In this document: piece after piece, positions 33,111 to 44,444 of the stretch | Layout of the letters: each line of letters starts with the position of its first letter | How positions within the stretch are numbered: the stretch's first letter is position 1 | Assembly: GCA_946699065.1 (NCBI GenBank) | Contig: CAMPDV010000447.1 | Span: forward strand, 173,501 to 237,500 | DNA length: 64,000 bases | Source of the DNA: Loxodes magnus | Lineage: Eukaryota; Ciliophora; Karyorelictea; Loxodida; Loxodidae | Direction: 5' to 3' | The notes under the pieces: generated by a model | What the model saw: the letters and a program-made list of their open reading frames with translations, nothing else | Databases searched by the model: none | What the model was told of the DNA's origin: nothing | Position numbers and translations under genes: made by a program

Positions 33111-33590
33111 AGTTTTTTTTATTAATTTCTTACTTGCTTAAGATTTTTAGGAAACATTTTAATATGACTATCCTGACTATATTTGTCTTTTGTGTTTGAG
33201 ATATTTTAAGTTAAAATTCCATTTTTATATAATAAAAATTTTTAAAGTTTAGGAAATATAATTTATTCTTTAGCTGAATTAAGTAATTTAAGTATTAAAT
33301 AAAATCTTAAAGTCTAAAAATTATTAGTTATTAAATTAAAATTATTAATAAATAATTTGAAAATAGTAATATATTTTTTACTAAACTTTAAATGTTTTGA
33401 CTATAATTTTGCTTTAATTAAATAAATATTATAATTATTAAATGTTTTAAATTATCTAAAAGTAAGTATTAAAAAATTGTTAAACTATATTTAAAATCTT
33501 ATGAATCTATAAAAAATTAAAATTCTAAAAATAAGATTTAAAACAATTTTTGATTAAAATTAAATAAATTTAGTTCAAAAAAATAAGTTA
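33111..33590. other. AT-rich stretch, no gene seen
   Basis: No motif or repeat copy is recognised. Confidence 0.4.
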
Positions 33591-33599
33591 TAATTTTAT

Positions 33600-33933
33600 A
33601 ACTTATTTGAGATTAAGTAGATTGAAATTATATAAAGTTTTAAAGAATAAATTTAAAGATTTCAAGTAATATGTTTTCTATGTAGGTAAAATCCAAAGAT
33701 TTAAATAAGAAATTAAAAAATTGATTAAATCAGTATTATGCCATCCGATGAAGAATGCTTTTAGAAATAAAAATGTATTTAATCAAAATAAGAAATTGAA
33801 GTTAAGTTCAACAAAATTTATATATTTTTTTATAAAAAATGAGAATTTAAAAAGAAAAACTTATCTAATAAAAGGGAGAAACAGACATTATAAATCTTTA
33901 ACTTATTTCGAACGAAAAATTAAATATATATGA
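33600..33933 (+). CDS. Possible end of a Lys-rich gene of unknown function
   Basis: One plus-strand frame reads about 110 codons with only two TAA and no TAG. It is rich in Lys, Phe and Tyr and ends TGA TGA at 33931-33936. Rarity of reassigned codons and a tandem TGA end are also seen in clearer genes here. There is no domain, and no convincing start. It could be chance in AT-rich DNA. Confidence 0.3.
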
Positions 33934-34059
33934 TGAATGATAATTAAATATCAAATATTTAATAGTTTAAAGTTACATATATTGAACATTTAATACATTG
34001 ATATATGCAAGAAAATTTTAAAAAATACAATAAGACTAAAAGACATAAGAAAAATAAAA

Positions 34060-34463
34060 AATTTCTTCTATTGCTAGTTTTGAGATTAATTATTCTAGTC
34101 TTGTGAAATATTCGAAAATGCTAGAGGCTCATTCTTTGGTCAAAACTCTCGATTTTATTTGCTCCGCAAATTCAATTTTCATCATTAACTTCTTATTGTT
34201 TTTCTTCAACTTTTGACCTCTTCTTGGAAATCCACCACCACTTTAATCAGTTAATCATAGTTTATTTACTTTTATGTGATGAGATTCGAGATTTCAAAAC
34301 GCATTATAATTTTAGCTTATTTCCTAGGCTTTTCTTCAGAGGTGGGAGACTCATCCTGATGGGCAAACTTTTTTGACACCCTTTCTTGATCATAACCTTA
34401 CTTGGATGTTTTTAACTTCTGCTTTTTTGAAACCACGAAGAATCCTGGTTTGAATCCTAACAT
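34060..34463 (-). mobile_element. Gag-like retroelement, GFF family, 5' fragment
   Basis: The minus strand from ATG 34463 reads MLGFKPGFF and then a DESPTSEEKPRK stretch, matching the N-terminal region of the 40.1-kb element (MAGFKKGFF). The rest is missing or degraded. Confidence 0.45.
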
Positions 34464-35520
34464 ACTTTTTAATATTTACATAAAAGCAACCAAACTATCA
34501 AATATTATTCCTTAAACTTCAGCAAATTCTCAAATCTTTTTACTTCATAAACAGAGTACAGCTCAGAAATTATTTAGGAGCAATTTTGTAAGTTATAAAA
34601 AATAAATAAAAGTAGCAAGATGTCTTTCTAAATAAAACTAAACATTTAACAAATATTATTTCATAGATTTGACTTTATTACCTTTTGAGACTATATAAAA
34701 ATGAAACATTTAAATCTTTATTTTAAATTATTTTTAGAAAGCTAACAAATTCTGATTTTAATATTTATTTTTTATTTAGCAATATAAATAGTGATAACTT
34801 TTTATATTTAAAATCTTGAATAAATTTATCTAACATTTCTAAATAGATATATAGAACGTTGAAGACTGTAAAAGATTCTTGAATACATTTAAAAATAATA
34901 TAAAAGGGAAGTTCTTTTAAGATACTATAGATAGAATAAGTTAAATGACAATTGCATACTTTTATTTTGAAGATATTGATAATGAAGCAAGTTGCAATTA
35001 TACTTATAAAATATTGTATAAGCTTACGATAAAGGAATAGTTTCTTTATACAAATTTGAACCTTTTGCTATAATTCTAATATGACTTATAATATTATTAC
35101 TATTACTATTATCTCTCAGAGAATTGATATAACAATATTGATTTTTGGATTTTGCAAATATATATAATGGAAGGGTTTTAAATTAAAGCATTCATATTTT
35201 TGCATACATGAAGACTTGAATGCCATTAATTATTTTTAATTATGTGAAACTCTGCAAGATCTTATTTAGGATTCCAGATATAAAAATCTATGTTCTAGTA
35301 AAGAAGTTAACATATAAAAAAATCTATCTTAGTTTTAATCTCTAAATTATAAAACAGTTAAAAGAAATCGATTTTAGTAATAATAGCATTTCAAAAAATT
35401 ATCTAGAAGATAAATTTAGTTTCATAAGTGAAATGATGAACGGCAAAAAGGAAATAAATAAATAAATTAGATTAACATGGCTTCACCATTATATGGTTAA
35501 CCACAAGTAAATAAGATATA
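34464..35520. other. AT-rich stretch, no gene seen
   Basis: No motif is recognised. A few short ATT runs are present (about 35090-35115). Confidence 0.4.
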
Positions 35521-35529
35521 TCTTGAAAA

Positions 35530-35800
35530 ATGGAGTCATGGCAGGTTTTGTTTCTTACGAATACCAAAGCAGTGCTCAACTATCATTTCACTTCAGATTA
35601 AAAGTTAAATAGCCATCAAAATCAAAGTTCGTTCCGTTCAAGATTTAAGAATAAGTAAAAGCAGTGGAAGATATAGTCGATTATGGGTACTTAATTCTCC
35701 AACCTCTTATTAAGCTATTATTTCCTTCATCCCTAGATTGATGGCTTAAGTACCTTTGGAAATCCGCCCCACTAAAGCAAGCTGAAACTTGGGAGCCACT
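35530..35800. repeat. Diverged copy of the 29.4-kb tandem unit
   Basis: It shares CATGGCAGG, ACCAAAGCAG, GATTATGGGTACTTAA and CCAACCTCT with 29430-29720. Confidence 0.45.
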
Positions 35801-37013
35801 ATCTTAATATTTATTTAATACAACGAAGTTGAAGTGGAAGAAGAAAAAAATTCAAGCAATTTATGAAATAAGAATAATGTTTGTAATTTATATAAAACTG
35901 TTTTATAATTATATGAAAATATAAAATAGATATATTCATTTATATTAATTAATTAATTCTATTAAAACTATTATTTTTTTAATTTAAATGCACAAATTAT
36001 TTACAGCTTCTTCAAGCTTTATATAAACTTTTAATTTTTAAATAAATTTGTAACATTTTAATATTTCAACATATTTTTTATTAAATATAAATTTGACACT
36101 AAACTATTTAGGTTTATTAAACTTTATAATATAAAATTTTACTAATTTAAATTTCTAAAGAAATATATATATTTAAAATAAAAAATTGTTTTACTTATAT
36201 TAAATTTATATAAATTTAACTATCTAAACCAAATTAGCTTACAGCATTTTTTTTTATCTTGCTTTATAAATCATTCAGAAAAAATTTTAAACTTTTATTG
36301 TCTATAAATAATTTCTTTAAAGCTTTTCTATTTTTTTATTGTAGAAAAGTTTTTTTACTGTTTTTTATTTTATAAAAGCATTTTCGGTTTTCATCTTATT
36401 TTCATATAAAGCCAAATTTTAGTTTAATTTTCATTGTAAGATAAAATTTATATTTTTTCTTTTTTCATTATTACTCTTAAACAATTAAAAATTCTTCTTC
36501 CAATTTTTAATAATTTTTTTATCATAGTCTTTATCGTATTTCTTTAATTTTTTTCTTATTACTATCTTTTCGTTTTCTACTGTTCTAAGTTTTTAAGCTT
36601 TTAACATTCCCTTAATTTTCCATCAAATAATATAATTCAAATTTCGTCCTAATCGAGGCGAAATTTAATATTTTTTGTTTTTCCTTGCTAAAAAATTAGT
36701 TTTTATTCTAGAATTCTCACTTTTATCAACTGATAATTTACTCTATTGTTTTTTCTAAATTAATATAGCTTTTTATAATTTTTATGAATGACTAATTTCT
36801 AAAAATTTACTTTGTCGGATTTAGTATTACTAATTTTAGCTATACTTTTAACTATTCGTATAGTTAACCTTTCGATGCTTATTATTTGCTTATCTATAAA
36901 AAAAAAACTTAAAAAAGAAGGTAGTGATTCAATATATTCTGATTTTTTTTCTTTTTTAAGGCATAAAATTTGGCAAGTTAATAGATCTTCATACTTTTTT
37001 TTGATGTAATAAA
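35801..37013. other. AT-rich desert
   Basis: No gene or repeat copy is seen up to the end of the minus-strand RING-Kelch gene. Confidence 0.45.
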
Positions 37014-38644
37014 TCATAGTTAATTATATAAGAAAATAATTTTTTTAAGCAAACAGATAATTTTTAATATTTTTTAAGATTAAAAAAGTTTATTATTATT
37101 TTATCTACTTTCTCTTCTAATTATTTCTGCATGCAAATTATTAGTTTCAATTTTCATAATTTATATATAATCTTCTTAACTATATGAATACATAATGGCA
37201 AAAACATAATTTTCTTTTTATTTTACTTAAAATAGACAATTACCTTCTATAGGAAGAAGTGCTTCTTACCAATTAAAAGCATTTTTTTTATAAATTATTT
37301 TTGATTAACTATTATTTTTATGATTACCTCCTAATATTATTAAAGGATCTAAACATATAGCTGAAACACTAATAGGACTTGGTAGCTAAAATTCAATCTA
37401 TGTTCACTCATCTTTTTAAATATTGTATCTAAGTATATCTTTTAACAATTAATTTTCTGAATTTTTTCCTCCAAAAGAATATATATTTTCTTCTTACTTA
37501 TCCGTTGCAAGTGTTTAACTATGAATTCCATAGGGCATTTAAGAACTTCATTTTCAATTATTTTCACTTTCTAATCTTAAACATTCTACTGTATTAAATG
37601 TATTTTTATCTGCCCCTCCTGCAGCAAAAATCATTCCTTAAGCTGCAGCTAAACCTTAGCAAAATCTTGCTACATTCATATCATTTAATTACTTAAAATT
37701 TCCTTCGAAATCCACTTATCAGGTAGTTTTTATTACTTAATTATTTGTTTTTCCACCTACTAGATATAGTTTATTTTTATAATCTATACTTCTTTAATAC
37801 GTAGGAACTTTTTATTGTATCTTAATTAATTTATATTCTTCCCTTATTATATCAAATAAATGTAAGTTGCAGGTATCTCTACTAAATTAATGAAATAATT
37901 TTAAAAGTCTTGATTTTAATAATTTTATTCTTAACTTTAATTTAAAATTCTTATATTTTATTTGCTCTCTTCTTATTACTGTTAACTTTTCTCTATTACT
38001 TCTTATGTTTTTTCTTTTCAATTCTTATAAACAAACTCAAAAGCTTAACCCAATTACTTAAGCAATTATTCTTTATAATCTTCTAATTTTTATATTCGCT
38101 TCTTTCCTTATTTTTATACTTTCTGATAATCCTCTTGAGTTAGTACTTCATTTTTTTCTCTTTAATCATATATATTAATTTGGCCTTACTATTTTATAAT
38201 ATATTCAAGTTTCAAGACTTTTTAATTTATGCTTCTAATGCTTTATTATATTTCATTTTTTACTTGATTAGTTTTGTTAAATATATGGCTATTTAATAGA
38301 ACTAAAGTCTATTTACAAATAATAGAATGCTACTAGTTTATCTTTAATAGTTATAATCTCAAGTTTATTCTTTAAGATTTTAACATTTCTAAGGTTTATT
38401 TTATTTTTTATTATAACTAAGTTGATAGTTTTTAGTCATTTAAAAGTTGTTCGTTGCTTTTTAAATCATTAGGGTTTTATAAAGAAACTAATTAGCAAAT
38501 AAGACATTTATTCTGTTTATTTTTTCTGAAATCTGCTGCCAAACAGATAATGCAAACTGAATGACTGCAAGGTAAAATTTTAGGAATACCAAGTTATGAA
38601 TCAAATTTTTCACTACAAGATATGCAAATATCTTGATTCTACAT
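37014..38644 (-). pseudogene. RING finger, coiled-coil, Kelch-repeat gene with one frameshift
   Basis: ATG is at 38644 on the minus strand. The RING CISCSEKFDS...LPCSHSVCIICLAAD...CLIC has the same Cys/His spacing as the gene at 7430. A Q/K/E-rich coiled coil follows. The Kelch half (LYLVGG, IFAAGGAD, IYSFGG, LIILGGN, with Trp codons TGA) lies in another frame. The switch falls in a T/A homopolymer run near 37898-37906, where the alignment with the 7.4-kb gene crosses frames. The end is TGA 37016-37014. It could be a pseudogene, a sequencing slip or programmed slippage. A true paralogue is certain from architecture. Confidence 0.7.
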
Positions 38645-39260
38645 TTTAACTATTTTTAGCTAATAAAAATAAATTTTATTTTATTTTAATTTCATCATAA
38701 TTTTTTATTGCTTATATATAATTTCATCTTCATTTGAATAATCTTAGATAATTTTGTTAATTAAAATAAAAATTCTAGAAATTAAAAAATTTTTATTTTT
38801 TTATTGTTGATATGAAATTTAACCTATTTTTGATCTTTTTAAAATGAATTAAAACTATTTTTAGGAAAATCTTTTTTTTTAAAGTTCTCTTCCTAAATAG
38901 CTTTTTAGATTCCATTGATTTAAACCAGTTTGCTTGCAGAACAATTTAATTCTATAAATTGAGTTTCTTCCTTCATAGCTTTCCATCAAATTTTGAGTTA
39001 GCGTATTAATATCTTTTCAAATCTACTTACGGATTATCTTTTTTATTTGAAGTTTTTCCAGAGGTACATTTTCTACTAAAGATTTTGCCTTTTTTCTTGA
39101 ATGCTTTTAATTTGGTCTATATTTTTTCTATTTCCATTAAAATCGTTTAGTTTAGCAATTAGGTTTGATGTTACGCCATATATTATAAACTAACTCTATT
39201 TTCTTTACTCTAGCTTCTTGATATTAATTTATTTTTTGTTTTTTATTATATAGTTATAAA
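38645..39260. other. Upstream region of the minus-strand RING-Kelch gene
   Basis: It contains a possibly coding minus-strand stretch at 38880-39180, with no recognised family. Confidence 0.3.
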
Positions 39261-39266
39261 AATAAA

Positions 39267-40118
39267 ATGGCTTCTAAGAAATAACAGAACTTTGAACAAA
39301 ACATTTAAAAAGGAAAATTCTCTAAAAAATAAAAAAGCGAAATAATTACAATGAGTGAAAGTGAGAAATATGATTGATATGACGAACATTAACCACTTGG
39401 AAATCCAGAACTAAAAAAACTTCCGACATAAACTCAAATAGAAATATTATCTAAGTCATTAAAAGAGTTTATGCTTAAAAATAGATACCTCACTGATAAA
39501 GTAGAAAAATTAGAAAAACTAATAACGTCTTTACTTGAAAAGCAATATTAATAATCATAAGAAATAGAAAACAAACTGGAACAAAGAATTCTTTAAATTT
39601 AATAATAAATTCAGGTAACGCCATTTTCGTTTTAACAGAATTAATCAGATCCTATGGAAATAGAAAATGAAGCCTCAAATTAAAATAAACAGTAAACATT
39701 TATTTAAAATAAGTAGTAAATTTAAATTAAATAAGTGTTACAGGAATAATAGCTTAAAAGAAGAATAAAATGCTACGTGTGCAATAAATAACACCAATGA
39801 AAACACTGCTACTAACTAAGTGAAATTTAAAGAAAGAATAAATAAGATATTTTTAGAAAACTATTTAGGATATATCCAACATAACGGAAAAATTTATAGA
39901 AACAAATTCTTTAATTCAAATCTTAATCCTTGGATAAATAATCAGGAACGCTAAGTGCAAGACCAAAACTATTCCGAATATTAAAGGATGGTGCACTAAT
40001 GAAGTGCTACACCGCCTAACTAAGCCTATTAGGAATTCAAGACAAAATAATAGAGACAAGCTGATAGAATAGGTCAGATGGCTGACTACTAAGGCTTTAA
40101 CAAAGCTTTTTAACTTTT
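39267..40118 (+). mobile_element. Gag-like retroelement, MAS family, uninterrupted copy
   Basis: ATG 39267 opens MASKKQQNFEQNI. The knuckle CYVCNKQHQWKHC (C-x2-C-x3-H-x4-C) lies at about 39770-39810. FRIYPTQ follows in that frame, then a one-base shift near 39879 leads to GKIYRNK, YQRMVHQWSATPP and the C-terminus. The palindromic GGTGCAC...GTGCTACACC near 39988-40012 matches the GTGCTAC motif elsewhere. It is the intact-site partner for the nested insertion at 1321-2159. It abuts the next element directly. Confidence 0.75.
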
Positions 40119-41042
40119 TTTTTATATATAATACAAAAAATGGCTGGCTTCAAGAAAGGTTTTTTTACCACCTCCTCGGAGTAGGAGAGAAAACCTGAAG
40201 CATCATCTCTAACCACGTCTTAGCTTTAACTAACCCACTCTTCTTCCTAAGATTTATTAGATCCTCAGAAAATAATTTTTGAAAACCTCTAAAAAATGCA
40301 AAATGATAATAACGAACTTTCCATACAACTTAATTCACTGAAAGAATAAATCTAATGCCTGATCAATAACGTGAACACGCTAAGATAAGAAAATAATAAC
40401 TACAAGACTGAACTCAGCAATCATCCTTAGTTATTAGAATTTAACTAGAGAATCAAGCAGACAGAAGAAAAATTAAACTAATTCGCTGAGATTACTGAGA
40501 GTCTGTTTCTAAAAAATCTCTCTCACAACGATCCTATGGATATAGAGCCAGCAATTCAACCAGCAAAAAGAAATAGAATGAAGGAAAAACCTAAATGCTG
40601 ATTCTGCAGAAAACCTGGTCATTTTGTAAGACAATGCAGGAAATATTAAAATAAACAAAATGAAGAGAATAAAAGAATTTAAAAAACACTGAATAAATTA
40701 AGCAGATTGTATGTTACTCAAGAGGGTAAAATTTATAGACTTAAGATAACAAACGTAAAAAATTAGTAAATCGGTCCTGAAGAAAATATATGATTTAGAC
40801 CCTAGTAAATAATTGGAAAAGAACTAGAGTAAATAATTGGAAAAGAACTAGATTTTAACCAAATCCCTATAATAAAACCTGGAGAAAAAAGTAATAGTCG
40901 ATATGTAATAATGAAGCATAAGACAGAAGAAGACTATGAAGAATATATCCAGAATACTATTTTTTAACATTTATAAACATTATATCAGTGATGATCCTAA
41001 TGAAAGGTGGTATCACTTTAATTAATTATTATTATTATTATT
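40119..41042 (+). mobile_element. Gag-like retroelement, GFF family, intact ORF and ATT tail
   Basis: The element has a TA-rich 5' end, ATG 40140, one ORF to 40991, the stem GTGAT...ATCAC at the stop, and an ATT tail (41024-41042). Flanking duplications are not clear. An in-element tandem duplication of about 21 bp (AATTGGAAAAGAACTAGA) sits at about 40810-40852. Confidence 0.75.
40140..40991 (+). CDS. Gag-like CCHC zinc-knuckle protein, intact
   Basis: The ORF is 283 codons plus stop, in frame throughout. It starts MAGFKKGFFTTSSEQERK, followed by a coiled-coil-like middle (about residues 55-125) and NDPMDIE. The knuckle CWFCRKPGHFVRQC starts at 40596, with Trp=TGA. LSRLYVTQEGKIYRLK follows, then a direct repeat QIIGKELE/QIIGKELD. 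The end is tandem TGA TGA (40989-40994). Related proteins at 16.7, 41.7, 47.9 and 50.2 kb share the NDPMD, knuckle and GKIYR parts. It probably binds element RNA. It is the best candidate in the window for a still translatable copy of this family. Confidence 0.75.
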
Positions 41043-41639
41043 GAATTACAAAGAATGAAATAATAATTTCTTATTAAAAATAAATATTTAAGCATTATTA
41101 TTATGAAAACTTTAACCTATAACTTTAGACTAAGTACCCATATTTTGGTTTATTGCAATGTAAAGTAATGAGTTAGGAAAGATAGAAAAAATTATATAAA
41201 ATAAAAATGTTATATAATATTTATTTATTTAGCAACTTAAAAAGTATGAAATTATAATAATTATAATTTAAGGGAATTATCTTTTAAAAGGTCTACATAG
41301 TTTTTATTAGTTAAATTAATGTCTTCAACATCTTTTATACGATTCCAATTCAATAAATTAAAATTACTTTTAATTAACTTCTTCATAATCTTCTTCCATA
41401 AGATCTAAAATTTACTAAATTACTAAAGTTGAGTCTATTTATCTTAAAATATCCTCTTGCAATATCTGCAAAGTTAATTTTTTAATTATTTATTTGAATC
41501 TTCATCCATCTTTAATTTTCCATTGCTTATGTATCTTCATTAGATTTTTATTATAACTTATATATACTTTGGAAATTGGAAAATTTATTGCGAAAAGTCA
41601 CTTCTAAAAAAGCTGCAATCAATTAAGTTATGTTCAGTA
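41043..41639. other. AT-rich stretch, no gene seen
   Basis: Nothing is recognised apart from short ATT runs. Confidence 0.35.
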
Positions 41640-41958
41640 AAAAATAGTTTAAGAACTTCAAGCTATGTAATTAGAAAATAAATAGTCAGGAAATATCAGA
41701 ATAGAAGAACAAGAAACAAATTCAACCAATTCCCAGAGTTAACAGAAAGCATATTCCTCTAAAAAATATCGATGAATGATCCAACGGATGTCGAACAACA
41801 AACTACAACAACTTTTATTCCCTATCGGAAAATTATGACTTGCTGATTTTGCAAGGACCTGGACATAAAGTACGGAATTGCTTTCAATTTAGACTTAAAG
41901 AAAAAAGAATTATAGAAAATAATGGGAAAATATTTTTAGAATCTATTGTACTCAATTC
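41640..41958 (+). mobile_element. Gag-like retroelement fragment, GFF family
   Basis: It reads FPELTESIFL, MNDPTDVE and the knuckle CWFCK-PGHKVRNC, with one base missing after CWFCK. It is closely related to the minus-strand element at 47.9 kb. It stops abruptly where the AT-rich block begins at about 41960. Confidence 0.6.
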
Positions 41959-41959
41959 A

Positions 41960-43010
41960 TATTATATATTTAATATCCTTTACTGAATTGATTGTAAAAT
42001 ATATTTCTGAGATCATTTTTCTTTTTCTTATTAAGGTAATTAATCAATTAAATAAGATCTTTATTCTTATTTAAAGGTATTTATTGAGAGAGATCTGGTA
42101 TTTCTTAGGTACCATTTTAAATTAAATATATATTAATGATAATAATTATAAGATTGTAAATAAAAAAGCATATAAGATTAAAAATAATAATATACTAAAA
42201 GTATATTTAAAATAAAGTATAAGTTATTTAATTAAGTATGATTCAAATATTTATTATATAAAACATGTAAATGAAAGTACTAATTTAATTTATAGATTTC
42301 CCTTTTCTTTTTGGATTTAGAAATATATAATATCAATAATATATAATTTGAATTAAGTATCTAAATTATTTTTCTAAAATATTAAAAAATTATGTTTATA
42401 TTATATTTATTAAAAGCTAGAAAATAATAAAATTTATAATAAATAAACAAATTTAAAATTGTAGTATTTATTTATTTTTAATATTTAAATAACTTTTGAA
42501 ATATCTTAAATATACATATATAAGTTTACATTTTAAATTAATCTATTAGTAAAATTAATTTTATTAATAATTTATAATTTAAGCATGTATAATTTTATTT
42601 ATTTTAATAAATAGTCAATCAATATTTACTTAATACTTTAATTTAAAACATTTCTTTTTATTTATTTAATTAGCTTTATTTAAGCTTTTTCAAATTATAT
42701 ATTCAATTAAAATAGTTAATATATCTTTAAAATTAATTCTACTTACAGGCATTTTTTATGTATATAATTTAACTAAAAATTACATCTATTAATAATTAAA
42801 AATTAAACTATATCATTTTTATGTTATTTTTAGATATCTAAAGTTAATGTTATCTATTTATGTCTTTTATACTCAATATATTATTTGAAGGTTTTAAATT
42901 AGCTTGCAAAAAATTAGCACTACTCTAGTAAATTTTTAGGCAATGTTGTTAAGTTATTTTGCATATAGAAGATATCTTAACTCTATAAATAGATTAGTAA
43001 TATTTATAAA
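41960..43010. repeat. AT-rich repeated block, copy 3
   Basis: It is highly similar to 15690-16680, including a shared run from GATTGTAAATAAAAAAGCAT onward, in direct orientation. Confidence 0.7.
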
Positions 43011-43051
43011 TAAAGCATTAAATATTTATTAAAAAGTTTATAAATTAATAC

Positions 43052-43365
43052 GATTATTGAGCGCATAGCACCTCAGGCGGGCGCAGCTCTTTGATAAAGA
43101 TTTTTAAAGTTAATAAAATTCCTTGCTGAAGTCTTCCACAGTGCTAACATTCCCTTGTGAGTTTATTATAGAGCCGCTATCGGAATGCTTCCCTAAGACC
43201 TTAGTATCTGGCATCTTTCATCATTAATACTATTTGATGCCTCTTCGATCTTGTCTTCTCTTCTCTTGGCTCCTAACAAGATTTTTGATTGGTTCTTCAC
43301 CTATGGATACTTCCTAGTACCAGAGTTCAAGTAAGTTTGAGTTGGATCATTGGTGCGTATTGATT
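43052..43365 (-). repeat. 0.3-kb dispersed module, decayed coding remnant (copy 4)
   Basis: Minus-strand reading gives THKGMLALWKTSARNFINFK, then NLYQRAAPAWGAMRSIIV. It links the 0.3-kb module to the RAA-WGATRS motif found alone at 20.0, 30.45 and 33.07 kb. Confidence 0.5.
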
Positions 43366-44444
43366 TATACATAATAGTTTGAAAATATAAAACTAATAAG
43401 TAGTAAGGATTATTATTTGGCTTAATTATAATATATAATTTGATTAATATTTTAGAATTATATTTTTATAAAGCGAAAGATTTAATAAAGAAATATTAAA
43501 ATTAATTATTTTTGTATCATTAAATTAAATGATTGTAAAAAATTAAAAATGTTACATTTTAACATAAATTTATTAAATTTTATAAATAATTTACAAAATG
43601 GATTGAGTGGTAAATTTGATTTGAACTGAATAATATCTTAATTTTGGATTATTTATTGTTATCCTTAACTTATTTAGTTTGATATTAGATTTTTAGGATT
43701 TTATTGATTAGCATAGTTTTAATTTAACATGTTTAATTTATTTTCTGTATCTTATTCTATTTAAATAACAGTTTAAATTTGATAAAAGTTTTTACAATGA
43801 AGATACATTTCCTTTAATTAGATTAAAATATACAATTAATTTATTTAAATTATTAATCTTTCCTATTTTATTATTGTAGATCAACATTCATAGATTATTC
43901 TCATAGTTATAAAGAATATTTACCAAAAAGAGAATATTAAATAAAAAAATATGTAAATAGTTTTAATATATAAAAACTAAATTTTGCTAATTAAATATCT
44001 CAAATTATTATTTAAATTAAATAATATTATCAAAATTAAATCACTATTTACATTACAAAATAACTAGTTCAACTAACACTATTATACACTAGATTATCAA
44101 CATATCAATAACATATCAAATATCCAAATTACTAATTCCAAAAATACTATAAACATTTAATATACTATCTATATATACTTAAACTTATTTTACATCTATT
44201 TACTTTATTTTTAAATATTCTAATATTAATTATCAAATAGAATATATTATATTTTTAATTTAATTAGTTAATATATTTCAATTCTTAAATTATTGATATA
44301 ATTCATTTACTTTTATATATTTTTCGTGATTAAATAAGTTATATAAGGATTTTAATTTTGTCTTAATATTAGATTACTTATTTGTAATAATTTGTAGTTT
44401 ATCTTTTTATTAAGTTATCTATAAACTATTTATAATTTCTATTT
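43366..44444. other. AT-rich repeated block, right part
   Basis: It resembles parts of 5.9-7.1 kb and 19.1-19.5 kb, more weakly than the coding part. No gene is seen. Confidence 0.35.

Noticed and set aside
36799..37017. Overlapping ORFs on both strands near the 3' end of the minus-strand RING-Kelch gene
   Set aside because: They are shadows of AT-rich sequence at and beyond the Kelch gene's TGA stop, with no motif.
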